Shown piece after piece: positions 1 through 13,039 of a stretch of 34,075 nt of DNA. Position numbers and translations under genes: made by a program. Every line of letters starts with the position of its first letter. The stretch's first letter is position 1. The notes beneath the pieces are model-generated. The model saw nothing but the letters and a program-made list of their open reading frames with translations, was not told the DNA's origin and ran no database searches. The stretch comes from Monoraphidium neglectum. Lineage: Eukaryota; Chlorophyta; Chlorophyceae; Sphaeropleales; Selenastraceae. The stretch covers positions 1-34,075 of the forward strand of contig NW_014013396.1 in the NCBI RefSeq assembly GCF_000611645.1, read 5' to 3'.

Positions 1-689
1 CCCACACCCACACCCAAACACACACCACACCGGCCCTCCCATGACAGCAGTCCAGGGCCACACCTTGTTCAGCGTGGGATCGTTAAGGACCTCCTTGGAC
101 AGCTTGTGGGTAACTTCCACACAGTCCAGGAGCTGCAACAAGGCAGTCCAGAGCGTCTCAGGGCAGTCCGGCGGGCGGGCGGGCGGGAACGCGCGGTCTG
201 CCCCTCAAGCCGGCAGGAGCCGGCTGGGCGGGTGGGAGGGGCAGACGTGCTGAATGCGGCCAAACTTCGAAAGCTGCAACCGCCACAATCGGGTTCCCCA
301 GCCGCTGCCCAGCGGGTTGCCACCTGCCCGCCCCGCCGGTGTGCATCGTGGGTTGGCCGTGGCTTACAAGGGCCCCACCGCATGGCTGTGGTCTTAAGTT
401 CCTGTGCCGCCGCGCGGGCCAGCCGCATTGCGTGGCAAGGGGCTGACCAGACCCATGCTCCCAGCCCGCGCGGCCGGCTCACATGCCGAGCACCCGCCCC
501 AAGAAGCAGCAAGTATCCCACACCTGAGGCTCGTAGGGGGCGCTCGGCTCGTCATCGTCGGCCCCTTTGCGATGCTGTGACGTCGGTGCAGCCACGCCCC
601 TTCTGGCTGGCGCCGCGCCGTTGGCGCCCCTGGGGCCGGGAGGGGACGCCTCCAGCAGAGGCAGGTCCTCCGGCGGCGCTGTGTATGAT
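1..689 (-). CDS. Partial gene of unknown function running off the left edge
   Basis: Two minus-strand exons are readable. The first covers 689 to 524, after an acceptor ending CTCTCCAG, and closes with a donor GTGTGG. It encodes a Pro/Ala-rich low-complexity stretch ending GADDDEPSAPYEPQ. The second covers 132 to 64, between a TTGCAG acceptor and a GTGTGG donor, and reads LLDCVEVTHKLSKEVLNDPT. Both junctions are phase 0, so the exons join in frame across a 394-base intron. The 5' start was not found, and downstream exons lie beyond base 1. The second exon looks helical and hydrophilic; the first looks like a disordered linker. No family was recognised. The evidence is phase agreement and splice sites only, so the model could be wrong in detail. 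Confidence 0.35.
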
Positions 690-1726
690 CTGGAGAGTAC
701 TGGAAGGCCGTTTGAAGGCGCCTAGGATGGCGCGCGTATGAGGGAGGTGGTGGTCGAGGGTGTGCACATTACAGGATAATGAGTGGATCGACGCGGCTGC
801 GCTTACTGTACTGTTGCGTGCAGGGCCGAGGGCGGGTGCTGGGGGCCGGGCTGTCATGACACGGGACACGTGGCCAACAGCATAGTGTGGCGCGTCGTGC
901 GCACCATTGTGACGAATCTGGATCGCAGGACCGTTCCTCCGCTACTAGTCGGCTCTCTGCAGTTGCTGACTGTACTTTGATCTACGGTTTGTGCGCGATG
1001 GTGACATATCTTAAATCAATTGAGAAAATATTGTCACCAGAATCTTGACGCAATATGTGGGCGAACGTAGAGCCGCGTGAAGAATTACGGTACTTTACTG
1101 CAGCTGCGACACGGTCGATCGCTGGCTGTGATGATCAAAGCCTTGTGAAGCTTTGCATGACTTATAAGAATGCAATGCTCTCATGATCCACGGGCTCCCC
1201 GTCACGCCTGCTGGCGCCAGTGATGCAGGGGCCGCCCGTGATGAGGCTCATCACTGATGACCACCTGGCAGGTGGTGTCGCACCGTCTGGTGGCTGTGTG
1301 AGCGGCGAGACGGGCCATTGCACCTGAACTAAGGCCCAAGCACTTTCCATGTGCGTATCGCCTTTCTTTACGTTGTGCTGTACCGCTGATCAATCCATTA
1401 TTTGTCCCGGCGGTCACCACACGAGTGCGGGACGCCATCGATGAACACTGCAGCAGGGTGCAACAGGGATAGCTCCCCTCATCCCTGTTGCCCCCTGCTG
1501 CTCCGGCGTGCTTGCCTCCCTGACTTTTGGTAACGTTAGATGTGATTGTATTCATTGCGATTCCAGGAGTTTTATTTCCAGATATCCCAACTTGAATCAT
1601 TTAGAAGATTGCCAGAGACCACGGTATCAACTAGACACCTCTTCAATTGCCGAACACATTGCAGCCACAACAGGCCACGGGCAGCACAGAGTTGTGGCAA
1701 GGGGGATGTAATAAACTTCAAGCGTA

Positions 1727-1757
<31 letters not shown>

Positions 1758-2665
1758 GCGCACCACGTGTGTGCGAGCGTGCACACATAGCATGTCTCCC
1801 TTGTATTGTTGTGTAGGGCCAGTGGATTAGGATTAGGATTGTTACAGCGTCCCGCGGCCTCCAGCAGAAGAAGCATTTGAACGGTCTTTCAAGCAGCAGT
1901 GGAAATGTGTGTGCGTGTGTGCAGGACGGGCACCAGGCCAAGCGTCGCTCTATGCCCGCCTGCCCTTCCGCAGCTGAACCTTGTGTCTCAGCCGTGAGCG
2001 AGGGAGTCCCTTGCATGCAGCCCGCGATGACCTCCAAAGAGCAACTTGCCCCTCAGGCGACAGTGGATATTGTGTCCAACGCTCCGGCACCGGCGCGGGG
2101 CCGGCGTGCTGGGCCGACACGCTGGGACCCTCGGGGGTCGAGCCCTTGGGCAGCAGTGCTCTTTTCCGCACTGCATTGCAGCTCATTGGTGAGTTTCTGT
2201 GTCGCAAACTGGCGCGCCACCTGCAGATTGGGGCCGTGTGTCAGACTGATTCCGCCGTTTGGGCTCCAATTGTTTCAGGGCCGCCAGCCAAACAGAACGA
2301 GATCCCTACAATTGTTAATTCCCCCAAGTCCTCTAAAAATTCGTGAGTTTGCTTGCCGTCTGAGCCGCTGTAAACCTCCTGCACCCATTAAGGAATCACT
2401 CCCTTCCCCCGTGCGGCGACGCCGCCCCCCTCACCCCACGGGCCCAGCGCCGGCGGCGCAGCAGGGCGCGCGCCGCGCGCCGCAAGCTGCGCCCGCCGCG
2501 GCGCAAGGCCCCTAAGGGCAACGGGTGCCTCGGACGGCTTCGGATGCGCACAGCCCGCGCGCCCCGGCCCGGCCTTGGCGGGGTCCGGGCGGGGCCCGGC
2601 GGCCGCTGCGACGCGGCGGCCGCGGCAAGGCCCCACCCGCGCCCCGCGGCGCCGCCGGCGGGCCG
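690..2665. other. Gap with no supported gene
   Basis: About 2 kb between the left-edge exons and the stop codon of the next minus-strand gene. Long frames here show no splice-consistent or family-like content. It holds an AC/CG microsatellite near 1725-1761, a short GGATTA repeat at 1824-1839, and an extremely GC-rich stretch at about 2400-2665 just past the neighbour's stop. A minus-strand TGTAA (1842-1846 on plus) could end the transcript of the secreted Gln-rich gene. Missing 5' exons of the left-edge gene may lie here. Confidence 0.5.
1725..1761. repeat. (AC)n-(CG)n compound microsatellite
   Basis: About nine AC units run directly into about nine CG units, followed by a short mixed GTGTGCGAGCG segment. 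It lies in the gene-free stretch upstream of the left-edge gene. The alternating purine/pyrimidine run is a potential Z-DNA former. Confidence 0.9.
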
Positions 2666-4537
2666 TCAGCCGCTCGTCTCGACGCCCGCGAACGGGCGCG
2701 GGATCGTCCAGAGCTGCGCCGGGTCGGTGAACACCTCGTAGGGTGGCTCGTCGTCGCGCGGGTAGGGGAGGGAGAAGCGCCCCTCCCTGCACTCCTCGAA
2801 CCGCGCCGCCTCGCCGCCGCGGTCGGTCAGGCAGAAGGCCTCCCTGGAGGCCGGGTCGGGGTTGCGCCACACGATGCGGAACATGATGGAAGACGTCCGG
2901 GGGTGCAGCGTGAGGTTGGGGCGCTCGGACTGGTCCTGGTCTGGCTGGAACGAGATCTGGTTCAGCCCGGCGTGGGTGTTGCAGTCCGCGACGAGGGCGT
3001 CGATGTTCTGGGGCCCAGACCAGTGCTCATCGGGCCATGTGACTGACCGACGGAGGCACATGTCGCGCCAGGCCTGCTTCCAGCTCATGTTGGTCCACAA
3101 GTGGTAGCCTGCGCGTTGACCAGGGCGCCCGCCGTGATGATCAGGGTTGATACGGTCAGGACAGCAATGATGGGCAGGGCAGGGAGTTTCGGCGGTGGAA
3201 GTGTTGAGCAGTTGGGGACACAAGCGCCCGCGGGGGCGCCGGTAGGGATGCATGCGTGCAGCGAGTCCCAGCAAAAGGGCTACTGCAGCGCGGCCCTGCC
3301 TCCGGCTGCGTCCTGCATGAATTGTACTGGCATGCAGCTCATGTGCTGCAGCTGCAAGGTGCAGCTGCTGGTGCGCTCTGCTACCCACCATTGTGCTGCC
3401 AAAACTGCCATGCCTTGTTGTTGCACTCCCAAGTCAAGGCATAGAATGTTGACCATGCTGACCTGTCAGCATATGAGTGATGGGAAATTCAGCAAAAACA
3501 CCTAGAGACCCAAGGCAATTGTCCGGAGAGGCAGGCAGCATGCCATGTGTACAAGAACACAGCATTGTCCACGCACGGCCAGTGCGTGGCAGCATTCTGA
3601 CCACCGCCGCAACCAACGGTTGGAAAGCAAATCGTTCCTGCATGCTGTAGTCCCAGCATCCAGAGCTTTGCCCTCAACCCGCCGTGGGCGGCACAGCCCA
3701 AGCCCAAGCACTCACTTGAAGGGGCCGCCGCCGCCGTCGAGGCAATGGCTGGGCCGCAGCACAGGGTGAATCAGCACACCCTCGCCGGTGGCCAGCGCCT
3801 TAGAAATCCAAGAGGCAACCCACCCCACATCAGACACGCCAATCAGCTGCCTGTGGGACTGCTCTGCCTGCTCTTGCTGCTCTTGCTGCTCCTGCTGCTC
3901 TCGCCGCTCTTGCTGCGCTTGCGGCTCTTGCTGCGCTTCCTGCTGGTGCCCGTACGCTTGGTCAAGTTGCTGCTGATCCTGCTGCTGCGCCTGTTGCAGC
4001 TCCTGGCCCTGCTGTGGTTCTTGCAGCAGCTGCTGCTCCTGCTGCTGCTGCTCTTCCTGCTGCTGCCGCTGCTGCTCCTGCTGCACGAACCCGGGTTGCT
4101 CAAACTGCACAGGCGCGGGCAGGGCGCCTGCACGGCACAGGGGGGGGGAGTCAGGTGCAGAGTCAACCGCAGACGGAGCCGCCTACATCATCGCAGGCGG
4201 GACAGTATCTATGCAGCTGAATGTTCGGTGGTAGCGGTGCGCTTTGCCTGATGGGTGGCAGGCCGCCAAGTGGCTCTAGCGAGATTGCCCAATTAATTCG
4301 TGTGCTGCCCCTGGATCATTCGATTTCGGCCGCTCTCGGCGGGCGCGCCGCGCATGCATACTAACGCTGCTGCCACATCTCCGGCCCACCTGCAACACCA
4401 CGGGCCAAGGATGACGCGCAGAACGCCAGCAGTGCCAGCGGCAGCAGCAGCCGCAAGGGTCGCAGCCCGCATGGGCACGTGCGCGGGGTTGCGCCTGCTG
4501 CAGGCCACACTAGCCGACAAGCACCCGAGCGCTGCAT
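2666..4537 (-). CDS. Secreted Gln/Glu-rich protein of unknown family, 356 aa
   Basis: Four exons, 4537-4390, 4127-3716, 3644-3577 and 3108-2666, join in phase (148+412+68+443 = 1071 nt). The ATG at 4535-4537 opens a leader whose core LRLLLPLALLAFCASSLA is a clear signal peptide. Residues about 64-139 are almost only Gln and Glu with a few Ala. A folded-looking part follows (GVSDVGWVASWISKAL, then HPVLRPSHCLDGGGGPF), with NMS and NLT glycosylation sequons and several Cys (DMCLRR, DCNTHAG, FCLTDRG, EECREG). This suggests an extracellular or endomembrane location. Donors are GTGGGC, GTGAGT and GTGCGT; all acceptors are CAG. The small third exon was placed by phase and reads PFNMQERFAFQPL across its first junction. 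The pattern of a Gly/Trp segment followed by a short strand before HPVL is faintly like glycosyltransferase N-termini, but I do not recognise the family. It is divergent from the acyltransferase gene starting at 5494. Confidence 0.72.
3843..4088. repeat. CAG/GAG trinucleotide-rich coding repeat
   Basis: Imperfect CTGCTC/TTGCTG units on plus (CAGCAA/GAGCAG on the coding strand) encode the Gln/Glu block of the secreted protein. The run lies entirely within exon 2 and stays in frame, interrupted by AYGHQ and QERRE. Confidence 0.85.
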
Positions 4538-5493
4538 CAAGCTTATTTATCACTGATTGATGCACGTGACATACCCACCGCGCAAAACAGGCTCGTGGCC
4601 GGCTGCAGCTTTAGCACAACCAACCGAGCGGCGTCTATCGTACGTGATACGCAGTATAAACCAGAATTTTTACGACACAGAAGATATTATATGCAGCTGC
4701 TGAGGCCAACGAGTCGTGCGGCTTTGTTTTGGGGGCCCCACACAAGCCTCGCCAGCGGGTGATGAGGTGCACAGCGGGTGGTGAGGTGAGCCCACGGGGA
4801 GTAGCTGGGGACTCTTGCAACCCGCGGCGAGCGAACATCAGTGTCATGTGGGAGCAGCTAGGTTGTAGATGGACTGGGTTGATTGTTGCCTTCTGCGCTG
4901 TATCAGTCGGAACGCTTTGGTGCCAGGGCGCCGGATTGTGTGTCGCCCATCCGCGTTCAGAGGGGCAGGCAGAAACACCAAGGCGGTTGGCCTGTGAACG
5001 GGGGCTTGCATTACAATGCGTCATGTAATACTGAGATTCGATCTCGTCACTGGCCACGGGCGCTGGCGGCGGCTGACCGCACACGGCCCCTTTCCCACCC
5101 CACCACATTTTCGAGTTCGTTGGCAACGTGCAGTTGTGGCCTAACGATGCCGGTATCCTGCTGCGGATTACCCCCGTGCGTAATCTTATACACAAGTGCC
5201 TCGATATTTTGGATTACCATTTGGCAGCGGCGAGAAGCAGCACAGCATGGGGGCGCCCAATCGCGCCGGGTGCCGGATGCACGCGCTGCATTCCATGAGA
5301 GTGACGCATCCCGGTGTGTTACTGGTGGTGCAATCATACCTGACTTGTTGAGATACATGCGTTGATTTATGAAACGTCGTTTCCTTTGCTCGCCTGCCAG
5401 GCGTGGGTTGCGGCCGGAAAAAGCGGTTCGGGCAACAACATCATTGGCCCAGCCGATCCAGCAAGGCCCGGCTGACGAGGTGTTGCTATAAAA
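4538..5493. promoter_or_regulatory. Divergent intergenic region, probable shared promoters
   Basis: About 950 bases separate the start codons of the minus-strand Gln-rich secreted gene and the plus-strand LCAT-like gene, so both promoters should lie here. Two ORFs of 100-190 codons exist on the minus strand (about 4635-5358), but they show no family signal or splice pattern. No element beyond the TATAAAA next to the downstream ATG could be assigned. Confidence 0.45.
5487..5493 (+). promoter_or_regulatory. TATAAAA directly against the LCAT-like start codon
   Basis: A perfect TATA-box-like heptamer abuts the ATG at 5494. A TATA box normally sits about 25-30 bases before the transcription start, so if functional it would put the start inside the proposed first codons. 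The next in-frame ATG, at 5521, would still leave a hydrophobic leader. It may equally be only an A-rich context for the ATG. Confidence 0.25.
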
Positions 5494-6346
5494 ATGGCAC
5501 GAGGAACCTCGATAGTCATTATGTGCGTGGTGCTGATTTGCGGCGTCGTTGGCACCCGCGCTGTAGCAGATACAACAGCAGCAGCAGACGTTCGCGCGGC
5601 GCGCGGCTTGCGGAGCTTCAGCCTCTTCTCAAGCAGCAACAGCAGTAAAAAAGCGTGCGTCAAGCCAAAACCAACATTGATTCTCATATCCGGTGGGTGG
5701 GGCTGCGGCGCCCCAAACAAGGGAAGCCTGCCGCCAGGAGGAGTGACCCTGCCCCGCACAGCACTGCCCTGGCATTCGGCCTTGTGCAGCAATCGCCCCG
5801 CAACTGACAACGCATGCGTCCCCACTCCCCCTATAGCATGCCTGCTGCATCGCTTGCTTCCATACCCGTTCACGCTGCCGCCACAGCCCCGCAGCAACCC
5901 CACGCAGCACGGCACCGCCGCCGCCCCCTCGCGCCCCCGAACCGCGCCCCGCCCTGCCCCGCCCCGCTCCGCAGGCCTGGGCGGCTCCCAGATGGTGGGG
6001 ACCTTCGAGGGGAACGCGGAGTGCAAGGCTATGTTGAATACCACCGTCGTGTGGTATGCCGACCGCTGGTATTGGGATAAGCAGCTGCCCTGCTGGGGCT
6101 ACCTCCTGAGCCTCAACTACAACGCCACCACCAAGAGGTGCGCGCGGGGCCTTTCGGAAGCAGCAGAGGAGCCAGGGCGGCCGCTTGCAAACGCTGGCGG
6201 AAGCCGCAGAATCGCGATTTGCAAAAGCACACTGCAAGCAGGCTGCGTTTACGTGCCACAAAGTCGTGCCACAAAGCCCACGAGTGCTGGAAAATACGAG
6301 CTTGCATGCAAGAATACGTGCGCGAATGCACACACATGCACACACG

Positions 6347-6377
<31 letters not shown>

Positions 6378-9019
6378 AGCTGGTCCAACAGCACGGGCAC
6401 CAAGCTGTGGCCCGACGACGGGAAGTTTCTGGGCGACGTCCCAGACGGCTCGAAGCAGCGGCTCTTTTACTGGTTCCTGAACAAGCACCTGGCCAGCACC
6501 CACGGCTATACTATCGGTAAGGACCTGTTCCTGATCCCCTACGACTGGAGGACCGGCATCCAGGGCCTCGAGCAGGTGCGAGGGGGCGCGGGCGGGAGGG
6601 GTCGGGGGCTGATGGGCGGAGCGTGGCGCGGCACCCTCGCGGCGGGCTTGGTGATTGGAGGTTGCGGCGGCGGCAGCTGTCAGACGGGCACTGGGACGCG
6701 GACGGCCGGAGATCTGCACAGGGTGGAGTCATAGCCATGTGAAATCTCTTATGATATGCCGCAGCGCGGCGGCATCGAGGGCATCACCCGGCGCATCTCG
6801 GAGGCGGTCAAGCGCAACTGCGGCCAGAAGGCGATCGTGATCGCCCACTCGTACGGCGCCAACGTCATGGCCACCATTTTCCAGAAGCCCGAGCTTCAAA
6901 AGTGGAGGTGGGGAGGCGGGAAGAGGGCACGGACGCGTGGGCGGGCGGGCTGAAACGCGCCCGTGAGGGCCCTGATGGCGTGCGCACGCGAGAACGGACC
7001 CACTTGAAGCCCCAGGAGCCCTTGACAAACGGACGAGATAAACATCAGGGTTTACGGTTAAGGGATTTAGGGTTTAGGGTTTAGGGATGATTGGCACACA
7101 AAAAATCGCCAAGCAAGTCAGTCTCCGCAAAACTCCCAAAAAATCGCAGGCAGGACACAGTAAAGGCGACAATCTACGTCGGCGCCCCCTTCGGCGGCTG
7201 CGCGGCGACCACCTGGCTCAACCAGCTGTCGGGCGACTTTTTCAAGTTGCTGCCCGTCCTTACAAACCTCATGCCTGCCAGCCTGACCGGCAAGTTCCAC
7301 CCGACGGTGGTGGGCACCTCTGTCTACAGGATGGCGTTTGGGCTGCCGACCTGGGGGTGGATGCTGCCAAGGCCGAGTGTGCTTGGGAAAGACCACGTAA
7401 GCTTTGGGGCCAGGGGCCGCACAGTGCGAAGGCGGGGGCGGGGCGGGGGGGGGGGATGAGGAGCTACGCGGAGGCAGAGCCTTCTTGGGAAGCTGGTGTG
7501 GCCCGAATTATCGGGGCATGAGCGATTGCGTGCACAGAATCTGCCACCTTCGCCGGTGCCGCTGTGCGCAACACGGCCAGTGGGTCTGCGCGCGGGCTTT
7601 GCTTTGCCTTCTGCTGCTCTGGTGCGAATGACAGCGGGCGCAGTCCCACATGACAGCCTCATCACAGCGGCGTTCTCTGTGTGAATTGCAATGTACCCCT
7701 CATCCCACGTTGCAGGTGGTAGTGGTCACCCCCACCAAAAATTACACCGTGGAGCAGCAGAAGCAGCTGCTGCTGGACATGGGGGACGAGGGAGGGGTGA
7801 GCGGGGCCGGCGGCGACAAGGGAATGTGTTTTGCGCGGGCAGGGCGCCTCTTGCACGGTCGTATCATGGTGGGGGGGCTGCCTGTGATGCCGCATGAACC
7901 CATGATTGGCAGAGCCTGCACATGCAGCCCACAGGTGCCGGCAGACTCGAGCAGCTTGTACATGAGCAGTCAATGTCGGTTTGACCCTGCCCGACTCAGC
8001 GGCACCCGCACCACTATGACGACCCTCAACGTGCAGGCATCCCTGCTGGATGACTCATGGGCGCGGTCGGAGGCACTCTTGAAGCGCGGCCCAGTGGCCG
8101 GGCTTGAGACTTTCTGCCTTTACGGTGGGTGCAAAGGGAACCCGCGCAGTGGAGCGAAGAGTTGCGGTGCTTGAGTATTAGGGACGCATGCGGGCGTCGT
8201 CCAAGGTGATGATGACAGCTGGCCCCTCTCTTCAGACGATGCATGAAGGCGCGTGGCCCTGCGCACGACGGCCACCTGGGCTGCTCCCGCGGCATGCACC
8301 ATGCGACACCGCGGCCCCTCTGCGCGGTGCGTGTCGCTTCTGAAACCGCAGGCACCGGCGTCCCAACATCCACGACGCTGGTGTTCAACGAGAGTATCCC
8401 AAAGCGCGCCGTCATCAACCGGCCGTTCAGCGTGAAGAATGTCGACGGGGACGGGGTGGTCGACCTGACAAGCTTGAGGCTCTGCAGCAAGTGGGTTGCA
8501 GAGAGAGGGCCAGGGACTGATGGATTGTGACGTGCGTGTTTGCGGGGGGGGGGGGGTTGCATGCGTTGCGCTTGCGTTTGTGGTGAGTTGGGATGGGGCA
8601 GATTGCATGGAGAGATACAACATATGACAGTCTGAGGTCGTGCATGAGACACGCATGTGTCCAAGCACGTCACCATTGCTCGAGCCATGCATTGCTGATT
8701 CTTGGGACTGTGGTGGCGCCCCCCTTGCAACTGCCCCGCCTGGCGTGCCACCTGGCGCGCCCGTCCGTCACACAGCCCCAGCCGCCGCCACACTCACGCG
8801 CTCGTGCGAAACGACGATCCCTCCCCTTTCCTCCTGCGCAGGCTGGCTCCTAAGGCCAATATTGCTGAGGTGTCCTCGACCTATGTCGACCATGCCACCA
8901 TCCTGGCCCACCCCATGGGTTTGGAGCGCCTGAGTGAAATACTAGTCAAACTTGGGGCGGGCTACTCGTCGACTTGGAACAAGCTGCTGACTCACGCGGC
9001 AGCATGGGCGACCCCCTGA
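5494..9019 (+). CDS. LCAT-family acyltransferase / phospholipase, secreted, 511 aa
   Basis: Nine exons (5494-5692, 5975-6137, 6380-6575, 6765-6907, 7150-7396, 7716-7796, 7935-8124, 8352-8490, 8842-9019) total 1536 nt. The N-terminus is a signal peptide (core IVIMCVVLICGVVGTRAVA). Exons 1 and 2 join as LILISGLGGSQ, the oxyanion strand-loop of the lecithin:cholesterol acyltransferase family. The nucleophile elbow is AHSYG (Ser about 215; Tyr where Met/Leu is usual). The Asp is in DGDGVVDL (about 438-440) and the His in YVDHATIL (about 470), so the alpha/beta-hydrolase triad is complete. YVGAPFGG and YGTGVPT are further family landmarks. Such enzymes move or release acyl chains from phospholipids onto sterols, diacylglycerol or water; the substrate cannot be told. 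A TGTAA lies 194 bases past the stop. Intron 2 ends in AC repeats and intron 4 carries telomere-type repeats. Confidence 0.9.
6329..6379 (+). repeat. AC/CG microsatellite forming the 3' end of an intron
   Basis: An AC run with an embedded CG run ends in ACAG at 6376-6379, which is the acceptor of LCAT-like intron 2; the next base starts the exon reading (S)WSNSTGTK. There is no ordinary pyrimidine tract upstream of this acceptor: the repeat occupies its place. Confidence 0.88.
7047..7087 (+). repeat. Interstitial telomere-type repeat (TTTAGGG)n
   Basis: About six units: degenerate copies (TTTACGG, TTAAGGG, ATTTAGGG), then two perfect TTTAGGG units. TTTAGGG is the plant and common green-algal telomere repeat. 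It sits inside LCAT-like intron 4 (6908-7149), about 60 bases before the acceptor, far from any sign of a chromosome end. Confidence 0.85.
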
Positions 9020-9539
9020 TATTAAGATTGAAGACCGCGGCGCGCACATGCCGCTGCCTCCCTATGAATGGGGTTGGTGCTTGCGCATGCCCAAGGTTGA
9101 TGCATCACAGTCGAGCTCACGCTTTCTACCAACCACCTGTTATAACCGCACTTGTATTGGTCATCGTATTTATGAACGCCTCCTTTCAAGTGTTCGTTCG
9201 AGGTTTTTTGGGTGTAATGTGAAGAAGTGAAGGGTGGAATCAATCCAAGCAAAGCGCGGTGTGACATGTGTGTCTGCAAGCTCTCGCTGAAACTGCCCTG
9301 CACTGAACAGCACCTAGTGTCGACAGTCCTTGTACTGCACACATGCATGTCGCATTGCTGACGTCCACGAGCCTGATCTGGGAAATTGCCCGCTGGAGCC
9401 CTTGCGCATGCACAGAAAGGGAGGGCACGCCCCCACAGCTGCCGCGAGTGCCGAGCTCAAAGCCGTGAGCGCGCACGTGTCCACCCTCTTTCACCTCCGT
9501 TCAACTCGGCATTCGCAACTTGTCCCAACAAGCTAAAAA
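9020..9539 (+). promoter_or_regulatory. Spacer between the LCAT-like and NAC-alpha genes
   Basis: This 520-base stretch should hold the 3' UTR of the acyltransferase gene and the promoter and 5' UTR of the NAC-alpha gene. A TGTAA polyadenylation signal is at 9213-9217. Just before the NAC start the sequence becomes pyrimidine-rich (about 9478-9505), and an A run directly precedes the ATG. No TATA box was seen. Confidence 0.45.
9213..9217 (+). terminator. TGTAA polyadenylation signal (LCAT-like gene)
   Basis: TGTAA is the typical chlorophyte poly(A) signal. This copy is 194 bases after the stop codon at 9019, and no earlier copy was seen in the 3' region. Confidence 0.55.
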
Positions 9540-12104
<2,565 letters not shown>

Positions 12105-12185
12105 CCGGTTTTTGTCTGCTGAGGGCTCCTCGCCGTTATGTAAAGGCTCGTATCGCCGCCCCTGCAGTGCAGGAGGCGCGTCCCT

Positions 12186-12190
12186 TGTAA
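12186..12190 (+). terminator. TGTAA polyadenylation signal (NAC alpha)
   Basis: TGTAA 82 bases after the TAG stop at 12104; a nearer copy is at 12139-12143. Either would give a short 3' UTR typical of a highly expressed gene. Confidence 0.55.
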
Positions 12191-12640
12191 ATGTCCTGGC
12201 CCCCCGAGGGGCGTCCTTTTTTAGCAGCGCCCTGCGTGCTCAAAGAAGGTTGAGAGCGCGGCGCAGGGCGGGTAGGGGCCGTTCGCTGCTGTGGAATGTT
12301 ACAGTTGGTCAGAGAAATGCGCGCCTGTTGAGGACCAGGCGGCGCGAAGTCGTCGCGCAGGCAGCTGTGGCAACTTTGTCAAGTGCCAGCAGAAGTGCGG
12401 AAGTGCAGCAGCAGCGGCAGCGGGACAGCTGCAGTTGGCTGGGCTGCCCTTGCTGCCTGTGCAAGGCAGGCAGCAGCTGTGAGCTGCCCCGTTTCCCCTG
12501 TAGCGGCCAGAGAACTCCCCGGCAGCAGCAGCAGCTGCTACTGCCTGTGTGGTGTGATGTGTTGCAGGGTGCATAGGTGGCATATTCAAGAGACTGGCTG
12601 CTGCCAGGTGGTTGCAGGCAGTGCTGGAAGCAAGATTTGG

Positions 12641-12645
12641 TTACA
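12641..12645 (-). terminator. TGTAA polyadenylation signal (oxidase gene)
   Basis: TTACA on plus is TGTAA on minus, 395 bases beyond the stop codon of the gulonolactone-oxidase-like gene. Confidence 0.4.
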
Positions 12646-13039
12646 ATTCCAGCCAAGTTATCCAAAAGCCCCCAGGCCCGAAAGTTGCATGCTGATGATC
12701 GTCAAGTCTGGCGCCGGAACAGAGCGCCTTTGCTCAGGTTAGAGGGCACGGCCCAAGCATCACCGCTGCTGCAGACCCACACGCACCAGGAAGCATGTCG
12801 CGCCGCGTCACAACGGAACCCATGGGTGCAGAAAAGCAGTGCAGCCGTTTTTCATCCTCCTGAAATCGCTCACCCCCAACGTGCGTTTCCCATTCACCCT
12901 CCCCCCCATCACACACACAGCACGTGCCACAAAGCAACCTCACTAGACACCCAGCCCCAACAAAGAACCTATTAGATCCGCAGCCAGCAACGCGGCCCGT
13001 CCTCACGCGCCGCCAATCACACAGAAACGCCCGTTTTCC

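Larger units (their letters stand above)
12105..13039. other. Convergent intergenic region with poly(A) signals
   Basis: The plus-strand NAC-alpha gene and the minus-strand oxidase gene meet tail to tail here. TGTAA on plus at 12139-12143 and 12186-12190 suits NAC alpha. TTACA on plus at 12641-12645 (TGTAA on minus) lies 395 bases past the oxidase stop. A CAG-rich patch at about 12405-12540 produces chance frames on both strands. No gene is supported. Confidence 0.55.

Noticed and set aside
2388..2870. A 160-codon minus frame rich in Arg and Ala over the GC-rich block
   Set aside because: It overlaps the last exon of the Gln-rich gene in another frame; its composition is what very GC-rich DNA gives by chance.
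3115..3190. A transmembrane-looking frame on minus (LPIIAVLTVSTLIITAG) just before the last exon of the Gln-rich secreted gene
   Set aside because: It is in a different frame from the exon, runs into a stop right after the junction, and lies in an AG-free stretch before a CAG acceptor, as expected for an intron 3' end. Phase counting requires the acceptor at 3109.
8546..8557. Poly-G run, with similar runs near 14532, 14644, 24824 and 25287, considered as assembly errors or G-quadruplex sites
   Set aside because: They all lie in introns or between genes; as C-runs they often serve as pyrimidine tracts for nearby acceptors. No further claim can be supported.
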